From Alphaproteobacteria bacterium (GTDB taxonomy: Bacteria > Pseudomonadota > Alphaproteobacteria > JAJFFI01), in the NCBI GenBank assembly GCA_030066595.1, contig JASJBI010000010.1, forward strand, positions 1-64,000: a DNA stretch of 64,000 bases, given 5' to 3'. Below, piece after piece: positions 43,203-52,601 of this stretch. A program made the translations under genes and the position numbers. Under the pieces are notes generated by a model. That model saw nothing but the letters and a program-made list of their open reading frames with translations. It was not told where the DNA came from and searched no databases. Within the stretch, counting starts at the first letter, position 1, and every line of letters starts with the position of its first letter.

Positions 43203-45470
43203 ATGACCGGCTGGGCGTGGCCCCGGGCCGGTGCCTCGCGAAACCGCCGCAGTCCGAACGGTGATCGGCATCGGACCGACGCCGCGGTCCAGGAATTGGA
43301 GCGGGTCAAGCATCTCCATAGCTATGCGATCCTCGACACGCCGCCCGAGGAGGCGTTCGACAGAATTGCCCGGCTCGCTAGCCGGGTTCTGACGACACCG
43401 GTCTGTCTGGTCTCTTTCGTCGACAGCGACCGGCAATGGTTCAAGTCTCGCATCGGTCTCGAGGTCAACGAGCTCCCGCGGGACATCGCTTTCTGCGACC
43501 ACCTCATTCGCGGCTCGGACATGCTGGTGGTCGAAGATGCCGCGGCCGATCCCCGTTTCAGGGAAAACCCGCTGGTGACCGACGATCCCGGAATCCGCTC
43601 TTATGCGGGCGCGGCCTTGACGACCGAGGACGGCTATCGGATCGGCACGCTCTGCGTCTTCGACCAGGTGCCCCGGGCGTTCTCGGAGGACGACCGCGGC
43701 CTTCTCGAGGATCTGGCCGATCTGGTCGTTGACGAGCTCGAACTTCGGCGCCTGGCATCGGTCGCCCGGTCGGCCGAGCAAAATCTGTTCGAGGCCATCG
43801 ACGCGCTCTCCGACGGCTTCGTCCTGTACGATCGGCATGATCGGCTGGTCATATGCAACCGGAGATACCGCGAGATCTATTCCGAGACCGCGGACTTGAT
43901 CCGGTCCGGTGTCCGTTTCGAGGACATGATCAGAAAAGGCGCGGCCCGAGGCCAGTACCCGGACGCGATCGGGCGCGAAGAGGACTGGGTCCGAGAGCGT
44001 GTCCGGCAGCATCAAAATCCCCAGGGACCCATCGAACAGAAGCTCCCGGACGGCACTTGGCTGCGGATCGACGAGCGGCGGACGAGAGAAGGCGGTCTGG
44101 TCGGGTTCCGGACCGACATCACGGAGCTCAAACGACGCGAGGAGGAGCTCAAGCAGCTCGCCACGACCGACGAGCTGACCGGGCTTCCCAATCGCAACGA
44201 CTTCCATGATCGGCTTGCCGGCGCGCTGGCCAATGCCAAGCGGACGGGCCGTCTGGTCGGCCTGATGTTCATGGATCTCGACCGCTTCAAAAACGTCAAC
44301 GACACCTTGGGCCACGGTGTCGGCGACGAACTGCTCAAGATGGTCGCGAAGCGCTTGCGCGCGTGTTGCCGGGAGACTGATATCGTGGCGCGGCTGGGGG
44401 GAGACGAGTTCGCCGTGATCGTGACCAACATCGAAGAGGTCAGCGGCGTCACGGTGCTCGCCGACCGCATCATCGCCGCGCTCGAGGCGCCCTTCAGCAT
44501 CAAGGGCCAGGAGATCGAGAGCGGCACCAGCATCGGCATTGCCATCTACCCCGACGACTTCAGCAACATCAAGGAGCTGATGAGCAACGCCGACCTGGCT
44601 CTCTATCGCGCTAAGGATCACGGACGCGGCTGCTGGCAGCTCTACGACAAGGCCATGCAAGCCCAGGCCCAATATCGCAGCAACGTCGAGCGCGACCTGC
44701 GCAAGGCGATCGAGACCGGCGATCTGGTGCTGCATTTCCAGCCCCAGGTGGACGTAAATCTGGGACGAATCACCGGCGCCGAAGCGTTGGTGCGCTGGAC
44801 CCATCCCGAGTGGGGGCCGGTCTCGCCGGAGAAGTTCGTGCCGATCGCCGAGAGCACGCGCCTGATCATTCCCATCGGCGAATATGTCCTGCGCGAGGCA
44901 TGCCGTCAGAACCGGGCCTGGCAGGAAGCCGGGCTCCCGCCCATCGTCAGCGCCGTGAACGTCTCCCCCATCGAGTTCCGGCAGTCGGATTTCGTCGATC
45001 GCGTGTGCAAGGTGCTGAAGGAAGAGTCCCTGGACCCGGCGCTTTTGGAGCTGGAGATCACCGAAAAGATGGCGATGGATGACCGCATCGATCCGATGTC
45101 CATCTTCCGCGAGCTGAAGGCGCTCGGCGTCAAGCTCTCGATCGACGATTTCGGCACTGGCTATTCTTCCCTCAGTCGCCTGAAGGATTTCCCCGTGGAC
45201 CGGCTGAAGATCGACCGCTCCTTCGTCGACCAGATCTCGACCGACTGGGATGGTGCCGTGATCAGCTCTTCCGTGATTCGCCTGGGCCACACGCTGAACC
45301 TCGGGGTCATCGCCGAGGGGGTCGAGACCGAAGAGCAGCTGAAGTGCCTGATCGATTTCGGCTGCACCGAGATGCAGGGCTATTATTTCAGCAAGCCCCT
45401 GCCGGCTGATGAGTTCGTCGACTTCGTGCGCTCGTTCGAGGTCATGCCCGCCGGCAGAGCCAGCGCCTGA
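43203..45470 (+). CDS. GAF-PAS-GGDEF-EAL cyclic-di-GMP enzyme
   Basis: A 755-aa cytoplasmic signalling protein. An N-terminal GAF domain (about 30-170; LDTPPEEAFDRIARLAS, FVDSDRQWFKSRIGL) is followed by a PAS domain (about 190-295; LSDGFVLYDRHDRLVICNRRY). The GGDEF domain (about 305-470) has the intact motif LGGDEF near residue 399, and the EAL domain (about 485-740) has EALVRW near 527, NVSPIEF, DDFGTGYSSL and KIDRSF. Both catalytic sites look complete, so it could make and break c-di-GMP under control of a small-molecule or redox input. Start uncertain: ATG 43203 or 43071. Confidence 0.9.
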   Translation: MTGWAWPRAGASRNRRSPNGDRHRTDAAVQELERVKHLHSYAILDTPPEEAFDRIARLASRVLTTPVCLVSFVDSDRQWFKSRIGLEVNELPRDIAFCDHLIRGSDMLVVEDAAADPRFRENPLVTDDPGIRSYAGAALTTEDGYRIGTLCVFDQVPRAFSEDDRGLLEDLADLVVDELELRRLASVARSAEQNLFEAIDALSDGFVLYDRHDRLVICNRRYREIYSETADLIRSGVRFEDMIRKGAARGQYPDAIGREEDWVRERVRQHQNPQGPIEQKLPDGTWLRIDERRTREGGLVGFRTDITELKRREEELKQLATTDELTGLPNRNDFHDRLAGALANAKRTGRLVGLMFMDLDRFKNVNDTLGHGVGDELLKMVAKRLRACCRETDIVARLGGDEFAVIVTNIEEVSGVTVLADRIIAALEAPFSIKGQEIESGTSIGIAIYPDDFSNIKELMSNADLALYRAKDHGRGCWQLYDKAMQAQAQYRSNVERDLRKAIETGDLVLHFQPQVDVNLGRITGAEALVRWTHPEWGPVSPEKFVPIAESTRLIIPIGEYVLREACRQNRAWQEAGLPPIVSAVNVSPIEFRQSDFVDRVCKVLKEESLDPALLELEITEKMAMDDRIDPMSIFRELKALGVKLSIDDFGTGYSSLSRLKDFPVDRLKIDRSFVDQISTDWDGAVISSSVIRLGHTLNLGVIAEGVETEEQLKCLIDFGCTEMQGYYFSKPLPADEFVDFVRSFEVMPAGRASA

Positions 45471-45581
45471 CGGCTGGCATCGGGATTGGACGAACGCGCC
45501 ACCGTCGAGGGTCCGAGCTTGCACCGCCGTCCAGAGCCGCTAAGCTGTCTCGTGGCAGTCCTTCCGGGGAGGGCGCGCACA

Positions 45582-46112
45582 ATGGCGCAGATGTTGTCCA
45601 ACTGGGTCCGTTTGCTGGTGGTCTTGGGTGTGCTGGCGTCGGCCAGCTGCGCGCCGCCGAGACCGCCCAAGGTGGAGCCGCTCCCGCTTGCCGCGGACCG
45701 CGTGATCGTGCTCAAGGGCGAGCGGCGCCTGGTTCTCTTGAACCAGGGCCAGGAAGTGCGGTCCTACCAGATTGCGCTCGGCCGCAACCCGGTGGGCAGG
45801 AAAGAACACAAGGGCGACGGCCGCACGCCGGAGGGCACCTATGTGCTCGACTGGCGCAACCCGCGAAGCGAATTCTATCGCTCGATACATATCTCCTATC
45901 CGAACGGGGAAGACGTCATGCGTGCACGCCAGCGGGGCGTTTCGCCCGGCGGCGACATCATGATCCACGGCTTGCCAAACCACTTGGCGGGCATTGACGG
46001 CGATCACGCCAAGTGGGATTGGACCGAAGGGTGTATCGCTGTCAAGAACGAGGAGATGGACGAGATCTGGCAGGCGGTGGCCGACGGCACAATCATCGAG
46101 ATTCGTCCCTGA
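45582..46112 (+). CDS. L,D-transpeptidase (YkuD family, YafK-like)
   Basis: A 176-aa exported protein. The hydrophobic N-terminus ends in ASASC (Cys23), which may be a weak lipobox or a plain signal peptide. The YkuD domain (about 40-175) has GRTPEGTYVLD, IMIHG (His129) and the catalytic DWTEGCIAVKN (Cys151). The residue before Gly-Cys is Glu rather than His, as in YafK-like members. Such enzymes form 3-3 cross-links, attach proteins to, or release them from, meso-diaminopimelate in peptidoglycan. GGAGGG precedes ATG 45582. It lies upstream of an Lpp-like gene and near a second L,D-transpeptidase. Confidence 0.88.
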   Translation: MAQMLSNWVRLLVVLGVLASASCAPPRPPKVEPLPLAADRVIVLKGERRLVLLNQGQEVRSYQIALGRNPVGRKEHKGDGRTPEGTYVLDWRNPRSEFYRSIHISYPNGEDVMRARQRGVSPGGDIMIHGLPNHLAGIDGDHAKWDWTEGCIAVKNEEMDEIWQAVADGTIIEIRP

Positions 46113-46265
46113 GTGTCACATAAAGACATTTCCCCGCTTCCCGATCCGAGCTAGATTTTGTATCGGTCGCGCTCGCGCCGCGCGTAGTCTGACGTCGAGT
46201 GGACGGGCGCGCGTGGGAACGGCTGTACAGGTAGATGCCGATCAAGCCAAGGTTAGGAGGCGCGG

Positions 46266-46490
46266 ATGCAGAGAGTTTGGAAAGTCGTTGCCGTAGCAGT
46301 CATCTCTTCGCCGCTGCTTATTGCGGCGGGATGCGCGTCACAGGATGAAGTTAACGCGCTGCGCCGAGACGTCGATGCTTTGAAAGCCGACGTCGCGAAC
46401 GCAAGCGCACAGGCGCAGAAAGCTGCGGCCGCGGCGCAGTCCGCAGCCGACAAGGCCGACCGGATCTACCGTCGGTCATTGCGCAAGTAG
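46266..46490 (+). CDS. Braun-lipoprotein-like small lipoprotein with C-terminal lysine
   Basis: A 74-aa prolipoprotein. The signal ends IAAGC (Cys23), giving a mature protein of 52 residues. The mature part is one uninterrupted helix with heptads and an alanine-zipper centre (NALRRDVDALKADVANASAQ, then Ala-rich AQKAAAAAQSAADKADR), and it ends in RRSLRK with a terminal Lys. E. coli Lpp is about 58 residues, is helical and is linked to peptidoglycan through its terminal Lys by L,D-transpeptidases. The same features here, between two L,D-transpeptidase genes, suggest an Lpp-type tether. GGAGG precedes the ATG. Its 3' end overlaps the convergent gene by 25 bp. Confidence 0.85.
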   Translation: MQRVWKVVAVAVISSPLLIAAGCASQDEVNALRRDVDALKADVANASAQAQKAAAAAQSAADKADRIYRRSLRK

Positions 46491-47599
46491 CCGTCGACTG
46501 GAACCTTCGGCGCGTCGATTCGGATGTCGGATGATTCGACCGGAATTTCGGGAGAGTCGACCCGGATTTCCGACGCGTCCAAGGGAATTTCGAACGGGTC
46601 GGCTGGAGTTTGGGAAGAATCGACCGGGCTTGCGGACGCGTCGACGGGGATTTCCTGCGTGTCGAGCGCTTCGGGCTCCGTGAGCGGTAGCGTCACCCGC
46701 ACGGGAATGCCCTTGCGCTCGCGGGCGACCCGGTAGATCAGATCCCAGTCGAGGCGTGAGCTGTTTATGCCGGCGGCCTGCGCCACGCGCCAGTCGAGGT
46801 CGAGGTCATCGGCCGTTTGCGCAAAGCGCCCGGTGGCTTCGATCTCGTCGATCTGCTCGGGCGTCGGGTGCACCTCGAGATATAGCTCTCCGTGCACCCA
46901 CGCCAGCTTGACCCGTTGGTCGATCACCTTGACCGGCGTCCGGATCGGCACCTGGTGGAACAAGGCCGAAATGTCCTCGGGATAAAGCCGGATGCAGCCG
47001 TGGCTGACCCGACGGCCGACCCCGTCGGGCCGGTTGGTGCCGTGGATCACATAGCCTCGCCAGCCGAGGTCCAGCGCGAATGCACCGAGCGGATTATCCG
47101 GCCCGGGCGGGATCGAGGCGGGAAGCTCGGGGCGTTCCGCACGGATCGACCGAGGCGGGGTCCAGGTCGGGTTCTTGCGCTTGCGCACGATGCGGGTATT
47201 GCCGACGGGGGTCTTCCAGCCGCCTTTCGCGGTGCCGATCGGATGCGTAATCACCTGGCCCGACTTGTGCAGGAAGTACATCCGCTGTTCGGCAAGATTG
47301 ATCAGGATGCCCCGGCGCGGCGGGTCTGGCAGCAGATGGAGCGTCGGCACGGTGAGCTCGAGACCGACGCGCGGGACCCAGGCATCGACCCCTGGGTTGG
47401 CGGCGCGGAGCTGGACGAAACCCAGATCGTAGGAGCGTGCGATCGTCAGCAGCGTCTCGCCCTCGCGCACGACGTGGCGCTCGAGGGTCCCGATCAGCCG
47501 GCCGGTCGGCTGGGCGGCGGCCTGCCCAGCCGCATGTACGCACAGCACCGTTGCGATCGCCAAGAGCCAGCCACTCTGTCTGTTTGCCACGAGGGTCAC
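46466..47599 (-). CDS. LysM-YkuD L,D-transpeptidase with acidic repeat tail
   Basis: A 377-aa exported enzyme. Signal peptide (about 1-30), LysM domain (about 42-86, HVVREGETLLTIARSYDLG), YkuD domain (about 97-227) with VIHGTNRP and the catalytic SHGCIRLYPED (Cys202), then about 90 further residues and an acidic C-terminal tail of heptads (EIPLDAS, EIRVDSP, EIPVESS, DIRIDAP). It resembles the ErfK/YbiS class that links Lpp to peptidoglycan. The start GTG 47599 is chosen because GGAG lies ten bases upstream and the signal peptide starts there; a TTG at 47662 is possible. It converges on the Lpp-like gene and overlaps it. Confidence 0.9.
   Translation of the reverse strand: MTLVANRQSGWLLAIATVLCVHAAGQAAAQPTGRLIGTLERHVVREGETLLTIARSYDLGFVQLRAANPGVDAWVPRVGLELTVPTLHLLPDPPRRGILINLAEQRMYFLHKSGQVITHPIGTAKGGWKTPVGNTRIVRKRKNPTWTPPRSIRAERPELPASIPPGPDNPLGAFALDLGWRGYVIHGTNRPDGVGRRVSHGCIRLYPEDISALFHQVPIRTPVKVIDQRVKLAWVHGELYLEVHPTPEQIDEIEATGRFAQTADDLDLDWRVAQAAGINSSRLDWDLIYRVARERKGIPVRVTLPLTEPEALDTQEIPVDASASPVDSSQTPADPFEIPLDASEIRVDSPEIPVESSDIRIDAPKVPVDGYLRNDRR
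46490..46654 (-). repeat. Degenerate 21-bp tandem repeats coding a heptad tail
   Basis: The last part of the LysM-YkuD gene consists of imperfect 21-bp units coding [E/D]-I-[P/R]-[V/L/I]-[D/E]-x-x. About five to seven units can be traced, some with short gaps. They end at the stop codon of the Lpp-like gene on the other strand. Confidence 0.65.
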
Positions 47600-47926
47600 C
47601 GCACGCACTCCGCCATCGTGCCGGTCAAAGGCAACTGTCGGCCGGATTCTCTCCGTCCTCAAGCCTGCCGCTACCCATTGATATAGTGCCCGAGCATTTT
47701 CCGACCATATGGAGCCATTCTGCCGGAGGCATTTTTTGCCATGACTGGGATGACGCCGCGGAGCGTATCCGTCATACGGGCAAGGCGTTTGACGACATTA
47801 TGGCGAAAAGGGCCCGGTCCTTAAGGGGTCCGGTGCCGCCGCAGTTCCCAGCGGACGGAAGGGTTGCGTTTGGGCGGGCAGCCGCGGCGTTGCCGCCCTG
47901 ACCCGATGCGCTGCATCGCAAGTGCT
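47600..47926. other. Intergenic region with a doubtful small frame
   Basis: About 330 bp between the transpeptidase gene and purD. A 71-codon frame from GTG 47686 to 47901 on the plus strand has some natural-looking sequence (DWDDAAERIRHTGKAFDDIM) but no ribosome site. A 6-bp hairpin (CGATGC/GCATCG, 47904-47918) lies just after purD but lacks a T tail. Confidence 0.3.
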
Positions 47927-49192
47927 CTAGAGTGCCCGCCAGGCGATGTCGCGCCGGCAGAATCCTTCCGGCCAATCGATCCGGTCCACCGCGTCATAGG
48001 CGCGCCGCTGCGCCTCGGCCACGGTCCTGCCGCGTGCCGTCACCCCCAGCACGCGGCCGCCTACGGCCACGATCCTGCCGTCCTGGGCTTTGGTGCCGGC
48101 ATGGAAGACGGTCACGCCCTCGACGGCCGCGGCGGCGTCGAGGCCGCGAATCTCGCTGCCTTTCTCATAGCGTCCCGGGTAGCCCTGAGCCGCCAGGACC
48201 ACGCAGACCGCCGCTTCGTCGTACCAGCGCAGGTCGAAATCGCGCAATTCGCCGTCGCGGGCGGCGACCAGCGCCGGCAGCAGGTCCGACATCAGCCGGA
48301 CCATGAGCGGCTGACACTCCGGATCGCCGAAGCGGGTGTTGAACTCCAGCACCCTCGGGCCGTCCTCGGCGATCATCAGCCCGGCATAGAGCACGCCCTT
48401 GAACGGCCTCCCCTCCGCCGCCATGGCCCTGACCGTGGGCCCGATGATCTCGTCGACGATGCGGGACTCCATGGCGGGCGTCACCACGGGCGCCGGCGAG
48501 TAGGCGCCCATGCCGCCGGTGTTGGGGCCGGTATCGCCCTCGCCGACCGCCTTGTGGTCCTGGGCCGCGGCCAGCGGCACGAAATGCGTGCCGTCCACCA
48601 GTGCCAGGAAGCTCGCCTCTTCGCCGACCAGGCAGTCCTCGACGACGACCTCGTCGCCCGCCGCGCCAAAGCGCCCTTCGGACATCATGGCGTCGACCGC
48701 CGCTTCGGCTTCGGCCACCGTCTGGGCCACCACCACGCCTTTGCCGGCGGCCAGGCCGTCGGCCTTGACCACGATCGGCGCGCCCTCGGCGCGGATGAAG
48801 TCCTTGGCCGCTGCGGGCGTATCGAAACGGCCATAGGCGGCGGTCGGGATCCCATGCTTGGCGCAGAGGTCCTTCATGAAGCCCTTCGAGCCCTCCAGCG
48901 CGGCGGCCCGTGCCGACGGACCGAAGGCCGCGATGCCAGCCTCTTCCAGACGATCCACCAGCCCCGCCACCAGGGGCCCTTCGGGCCCGACCACGACGAA
49001 GTCGATCGCCTGCGCCTTGGCGAAGGCGACGATGCCGTCCAGGTCCTCGGCGCCGATCGCGACGCACTCGGCGTCCTGGGCGATGCCCGCATTGCCCGGC
49101 GCGCAATAGAGCTTGTCACACAGGGGCGAGGCGGCAATGGTCCAGCACAAGGCGTGCTCCCGTCCGCCGCCGCCCACGACCAGGATCTTCAT
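47927..49192 (-). CDS. purD: Phosphoribosylamine-glycine ligase
   Basis: A 421-aa ATP-grasp enzyme forming glycinamide ribonucleotide, the second step of purine synthesis. [17 protein letters not shown] is the typical N-terminus; [34 protein letters not shown] and [13 protein letters not shown] are PurD signatures. GGAGG lies six bases before ATG 49192. Divergent from xseA, with 57 bp between starts. The length is normal. Confidence 0.97.
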   Translation of the reverse strand: MKILVVGGGGREHALCWTIAASPLCDKLYCAPGNAGIAQDAECVAIGAEDLDGIVAFAKAQAIDFVVVGPEGPLVAGLVDRLEEAGIAAFGPSARAAALEGSKGFMKDLCAKHGIPTAAYGRFDTPAAAKDFIRAEGAPIVVKADGLAAGKGVVVAQTVAEAEAAVDAMMSEGRFGAAGDEVVVEDCLVGEEASFLALVDGTHFVPLAAAQDHKAVGEGDTGPNTGGMGAYSPAPVVTPAMESRIVDEIIGPTVRAMAAEGRPFKGVLYAGLMIAEDGPRVLEFNTRFGDPECQPLMVRLMSDLLPALVAARDGELRDFDLRWYDEAAVCVVLAAQGYPGRYEKGSEIRGLDAAAAVEGVTVFHAGTKAQDGRIVAVGGRVLGVTARGRTVAEAQRRAYDAVDRIDWPEGFCRRDIAWRAL

Positions 49193-49249
49193 CTGTGGCC
49201 TCCGCTCTGTTCCTGCGCCGTCCCCGTCCTGTATCATAGTCACCGGCCC

Positions 49250-50686
49250 ATGACCGACAATCCTTCCTCAGATCTGGCGCACAATCTGCCCGAATACTCC
49301 GTCAGCGAGCTGTCGGCTGCGCTCAAGCGCACGGTCGAGGACGCCTACGGCCATGTCCGGGTGCGCGGCGAGATCTCGGGCTTCAAGCGCGCCGCTTCGG
49401 GCCATCTCTATATGGCGCTGAAGGATGCGGACGCGGTGCTCGACGCGGTCTGCTGGCGGGGCACGGCCAACCGCCTGGCGGTCGACCCGGAAGACGGTCT
49501 CGAAGTCATTGCCACTGGCCGCGTGACCACCTATGCCGCCCGCTCGAAATACCAGATCGTGATCGAATCGCTCGAGCTCGCGGGCGAGGGCGCGCTCTTG
49601 AAGCTCTTGGAAGAGCGCCGCAAGAAGCTCGCCGCCGAGGGGCTGTTCGACGAAGCCCGCAAGAAGCCGCGCCCTTTCCTGCCCGAAGTGATCGGTGTCG
49701 TCACCTCGCCCACGGGCGCGGTGATACGCGACATCCTGCACCGGCTGGCGGACCGCTTTCCCCGCCATGTGCTGCTCTGGCCGGTGCTCGTGCAGGGGGA
49801 GGGGGCGGCCGAGCAAGTGGCCGCCGCGATCCGCGGCTTCAACGCCTTGCGACCCGGCGCGCCCGTGCCGCGGCCGGATCTCCTGATCGTGGCCCGCGGC
49901 GGCGGCAGCCTGGAGGATCTTTGGGCGTTCAATGAGGAGATCGTGGTGCGCGCCGCGGCCGAGTCCGAGATTCCGCTGATCTCGGCGGTCGGGCACGAGA
50001 CCGACGTGACGCTGATCGACTTCGCCGCCGATCTGCGCGCGCCCACGCCGACGGCCGCCGCCGAGCTCGCCGTGCCGGTGCGCGCAGAGCTTATGGCGCA
50101 GCTCCTGGACGACGGCCGCCGCCTGGTGCGCGCGGCCGACCGTATGCTGGGCGAGTACCGGATACGCGTCGAAGGCTTGGCCCGCGGCCTGCCGGATCCC
50201 CAGCGGATCCTGGAGACGGCGGTGCAGCGGCTCGACGATTGGGCCGAACGGCAGGCCAATGCCATGGCGGGCCTGCTGCGGCACCGGGAGCAGGAGCTGG
50301 CGCGGGCCGGCGCGGGTCTGCGCCCCGGCGCGCTCCGCCGAGAGATCACCCGGGGGCACGATCAGGTTGCGGACCTGGCCCGGCGTCTGCCAGCCGGCCT
50401 GGACCGGATCGTCGAGGCCAAGGACCGGGCGCTCGCCGGGGCGGCGGCATTGCTCGAGAGCTACTCCTACCAGCGGGTGCTCGAGCGGGGCTTCGTCCTG
50501 GTGCGCGATTTGGCGGGCCGCCCGGTTACGATGGCCGCAGACACCGAGCCGGAGATGCAGGTGGGCCTCCGTTTCTCGGACGGCGAGGTGGACGCGGTGA
50601 TCACCGGATCCGGCGGCAGTGGCAAGCGCAAGGCGTCGCCCCGCCGCAGGGCCAAGTCGGACGACAAACAGGGGTCGCTGCTGTGA
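49250..50686 (+). CDS. xseA: Exodeoxyribonuclease VII large subunit
   Basis: A 478-aa protein. An N-terminal OB fold (about 12-110; [35 protein letters not shown]) is followed by the catalytic core with [68 protein letters not shown], and coiled-coil helices near the end. The small subunit XseB is not in the window. The last 25 residues are basic. The M23 peptidase gene starts inside its stop codon. Confidence 0.96.
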   Translation: MTDNPSSDLAHNLPEYSVSELSAALKRTVEDAYGHVRVRGEISGFKRAASGHLYMALKDADAVLDAVCWRGTANRLAVDPEDGLEVIATGRVTTYAARSKYQIVIESLELAGEGALLKLLEERRKKLAAEGLFDEARKKPRPFLPEVIGVVTSPTGAVIRDILHRLADRFPRHVLLWPVLVQGEGAAEQVAAAIRGFNALRPGAPVPRPDLLIVARGGGSLEDLWAFNEEIVVRAAAESEIPLISAVGHETDVTLIDFAADLRAPTPTAAAELAVPVRAELMAQLLDDGRRLVRAADRMLGEYRIRVEGLARGLPDPQRILETAVQRLDDWAERQANAMAGLLRHREQELARAGAGLRPGALRREITRGHDQVADLARRLPAGLDRIVEAKDRALAGAAALLESYSYQRVLERGFVLVRDLAGRPVTMAADTEPEMQVGLRFSDGEVDAVITGSGGSGKRKASPRRRAKSDDKQGSLL

Positions 50687-51534
50687 GGCGCGTCGGCCTT
50701 CTGGTCCTGCTGCTGTGCCTGCCGTCCCTGGCAGCCCGTACGGACAGCGTCAGGCTCGACGGTCCGCTGGTTCAGGGCGGCATGGTGATCGGCCGCACCG
50801 CACCCGGCAGCCAGGTGCAACTCGACGGGGCCGCGGTGCGCGTGTCACCGGCTGGCGAATTCGTCATCGGCTTCGGCCGCGACGCAGCGCCCGAGGCCGT
50901 GCTCGTGGTCCGCGCGCCGGACGGACGGGAAGAGCGCCGCACGCTCGTGGTCGAACAGCGCCGCTACGACATCCAGCGCATCGACGGGCTGCCCGAGCGC
51001 AAGGTGACGCCCCCGGAGGAGGTCTGGGAGCGAATCAAGGCCGAGCAGGCGCAGATCACCGCCGCCCGACAGCTGGACACCGAGGTCCCGCATTTCCTTG
51101 CCGGCTTCGCCTGGCCGGCGGTCGGGCGCATCTCCGGCATCTATGGCAGCCAGCGCGTACTAAACGGTAAGCCGCGCAGGCCGCATTACGGCGTCGACGT
51201 CGCCGCAGCCGCAGGTGCGCCGGTCGGCGCCGCCGCGCCCGGCATCGTCGCCCTGGTGCACGAGGACATGTATTACACCGGCAAGACTGTCATGCTCGAT
51301 CACGGGCACGGAGTCACCTCGGTCTATATCCATATGAGCCGACTGCTCGTGCGCGAAGGAGACACGGTCGCCAAGGGTCAGCCGATCGGCGCGGTGGGCC
51401 AGACCGGACGGGCCAGCGGCCCGCATCTCCATTGGGGCGTCTATTGGGGCGAGCGGCCGCTGGATCCGGCACTCCTCGTACCGCCGATGGCCGAGGCCCA
51501 GGCGCAGCGCTCAGGTGAATCGGCGCCCAGGTGA
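50683..51534 (+). CDS. M23 (LytM) family peptidoglycan endopeptidase
   Basis: A 283-aa exported protein (signal peptide about 1-18, ending LAA). The N-terminal half holds a beta-rich domain (about 20-120). The LytM domain (about 145-265) has zinc ligands in HYGVDVAA, YIHMS and HLHWGVYW, all intact, so it should cut peptidoglycan cross-bridges. Starts at GTG 50683, whose TGA overlap with xseA (GTGA) couples the two. It is about 3 kb from the L,D-transpeptidase/Lpp module but on a separate transcript. Confidence 0.88.
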   Translation: MRRVGLLVLLLCLPSLAARTDSVRLDGPLVQGGMVIGRTAPGSQVQLDGAAVRVSPAGEFVIGFGRDAAPEAVLVVRAPDGREERRTLVVEQRRYDIQRIDGLPERKVTPPEEVWERIKAEQAQITAARQLDTEVPHFLAGFAWPAVGRISGIYGSQRVLNGKPRRPHYGVDVAAAAGAPVGAAAPGIVALVHEDMYYTGKTVMLDHGHGVTSVYIHMSRLLVREGDTVAKGQPIGAVGQTGRASGPHLHWGVYWGERPLDPALLVPPMAEAQAQRSGESAPR

Positions 51535-51605
51535 CCATGCTGGATCGGCGACATGGGTATGACTTAGGCCATGCAAGTATGGCCCTCTCCCCAGCTTCGG
51601 CTGCA

Positions 51606-52601
51606 TCAAGCGCTGAGCGCTGACTTGGCCTGATGCACCACCGGTCGGAGCACCCGTTCGAGCGCCGCTTCGTCGCGCCATTCCAGGCGCACCCGCACGA
51701 CCTCCACCATCGGCCGCGCTTCCGGCATGAGGCGGACGGCGTCCTTGGCGGTGGTCACCGGCACCGCATCGGCCGCGGCCGCGATCTCGCAGATCTCCAT
51801 GATCTCTTCCGGCGTGAAGGCATGGTGGTCCGGAAACGCCCGCCGGCCGACCACGACGCAGCCCATGTTCTCGAGCATGTCAAAGAATTTCCGCGGCCGA
51901 CCGATGCCGGCGAAGGGGTAGACCCGCCTGTCGGAGAACCGCATGGAGCCGGCTTCCGGGACGGTGCGGCCGGCGAGCAGCGGCAGGCCGCCGCCGGTCA
52001 GGGTCGCAACGTTCTGCCCTTTGCCGTCCAGCAGGACCAGTGCCTGCGCGCGCTTGAGCCCGGCCGCGATCGGCTCCCGCAGCGGGCCCGCGGGCAAGAG
52101 CCGCCGGTTGCCGAAGCCGTAGCCCGCATCCACCACGACCAGCGAGACGTCCTTGATCAGCGACGGGTTCTGAAAACCGTCGTCCATCACCACGACATCG
52201 GCCCCGGCATCGGCGGCCGCCTGGGCACCGGCCGGCCGGTCACGGGAGACCCAGGTGGATGCCAGCTCGGCCAGCAGCAGAGGCTCGTCACCGACGTCGC
52301 GCGCCGTGTGAGTCCGCGGGTCGACCCGTACCGGTCCCCGCAGCCGGCCGCCGTAGCCGCGGCTCAAGAAGTGTACGGCGAGGCCCTGGGCCCGGAGCCA
52401 GGCGCCGACCGCGAGCGCCACTGTGGTCTTGCCGGCGCCGCCGGCAACCAGGTTGCCGATGCAAACGACCGGCACGGACGCGCGCCGCGGCTGCGCCACC
52501 GCGTTGTGCAGTACGCTCGCGAGCCGATAGACGGCGGCGAGCGGGGTCAGAAGCGCCCCCAGCGGGCTGGTCCGGTCGTGCCAGAACTCAGGCGCGCGCA
52601 T
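51606..52601 (-). CDS. lpxK: Tetraacyldisaccharide 4'-kinase
   Basis: A 331-aa membrane-associated kinase phosphorylating the 4' position of the lipid A precursor. The P-loop is GNLVAGGAGKTT (49-60); LSRGYGGRLRGPVRVD, DDGFQNPSL and FAGIGRPRKFFDMLENMG are LpxK signatures. Last gene of the msbA-DUF374-waaA-lpxK operon; its start overlaps waaA by 14 bases. Confidence 0.95.
   Translation of the reverse strand: MRAPEFWHDRTSPLGALLTPLAAVYRLASVLHNAVAQPRRASVPVVCIGNLVAGGAGKTTVALAVGAWLRAQGLAVHFLSRGYGGRLRGPVRVDPRTHTARDVGDEPLLLAELASTWVSRDRPAGAQAAADAGADVVVMDDGFQNPSLIKDVSLVVVDAGYGFGNRRLLPAGPLREPIAAGLKRAQALVLLDGKGQNVATLTGGGLPLLAGRTVPEAGSMRFSDRRVYPFAGIGRPRKFFDMLENMGCVVVGRRAFPDHHAFTPEEIMEICEIAAAADAVPVTTAKDAVRLMPEARPMVEVVRVRLEWRDEAALERVLRPVVHQAKSALSA

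Noticed and set aside
43032-45524. 830-codon open frame on the minus strand opposite the GGDEF/EAL gene
   Set aside because: The plus strand carries complete GAF, PAS, GGDEF and EAL motifs in frame; the minus frame has no recognisable domain.
47864-49249. Upstream extension of the xseA frame to 47864
   Set aside because: It is antisense to purD; XseA similarity begins only at 49250.
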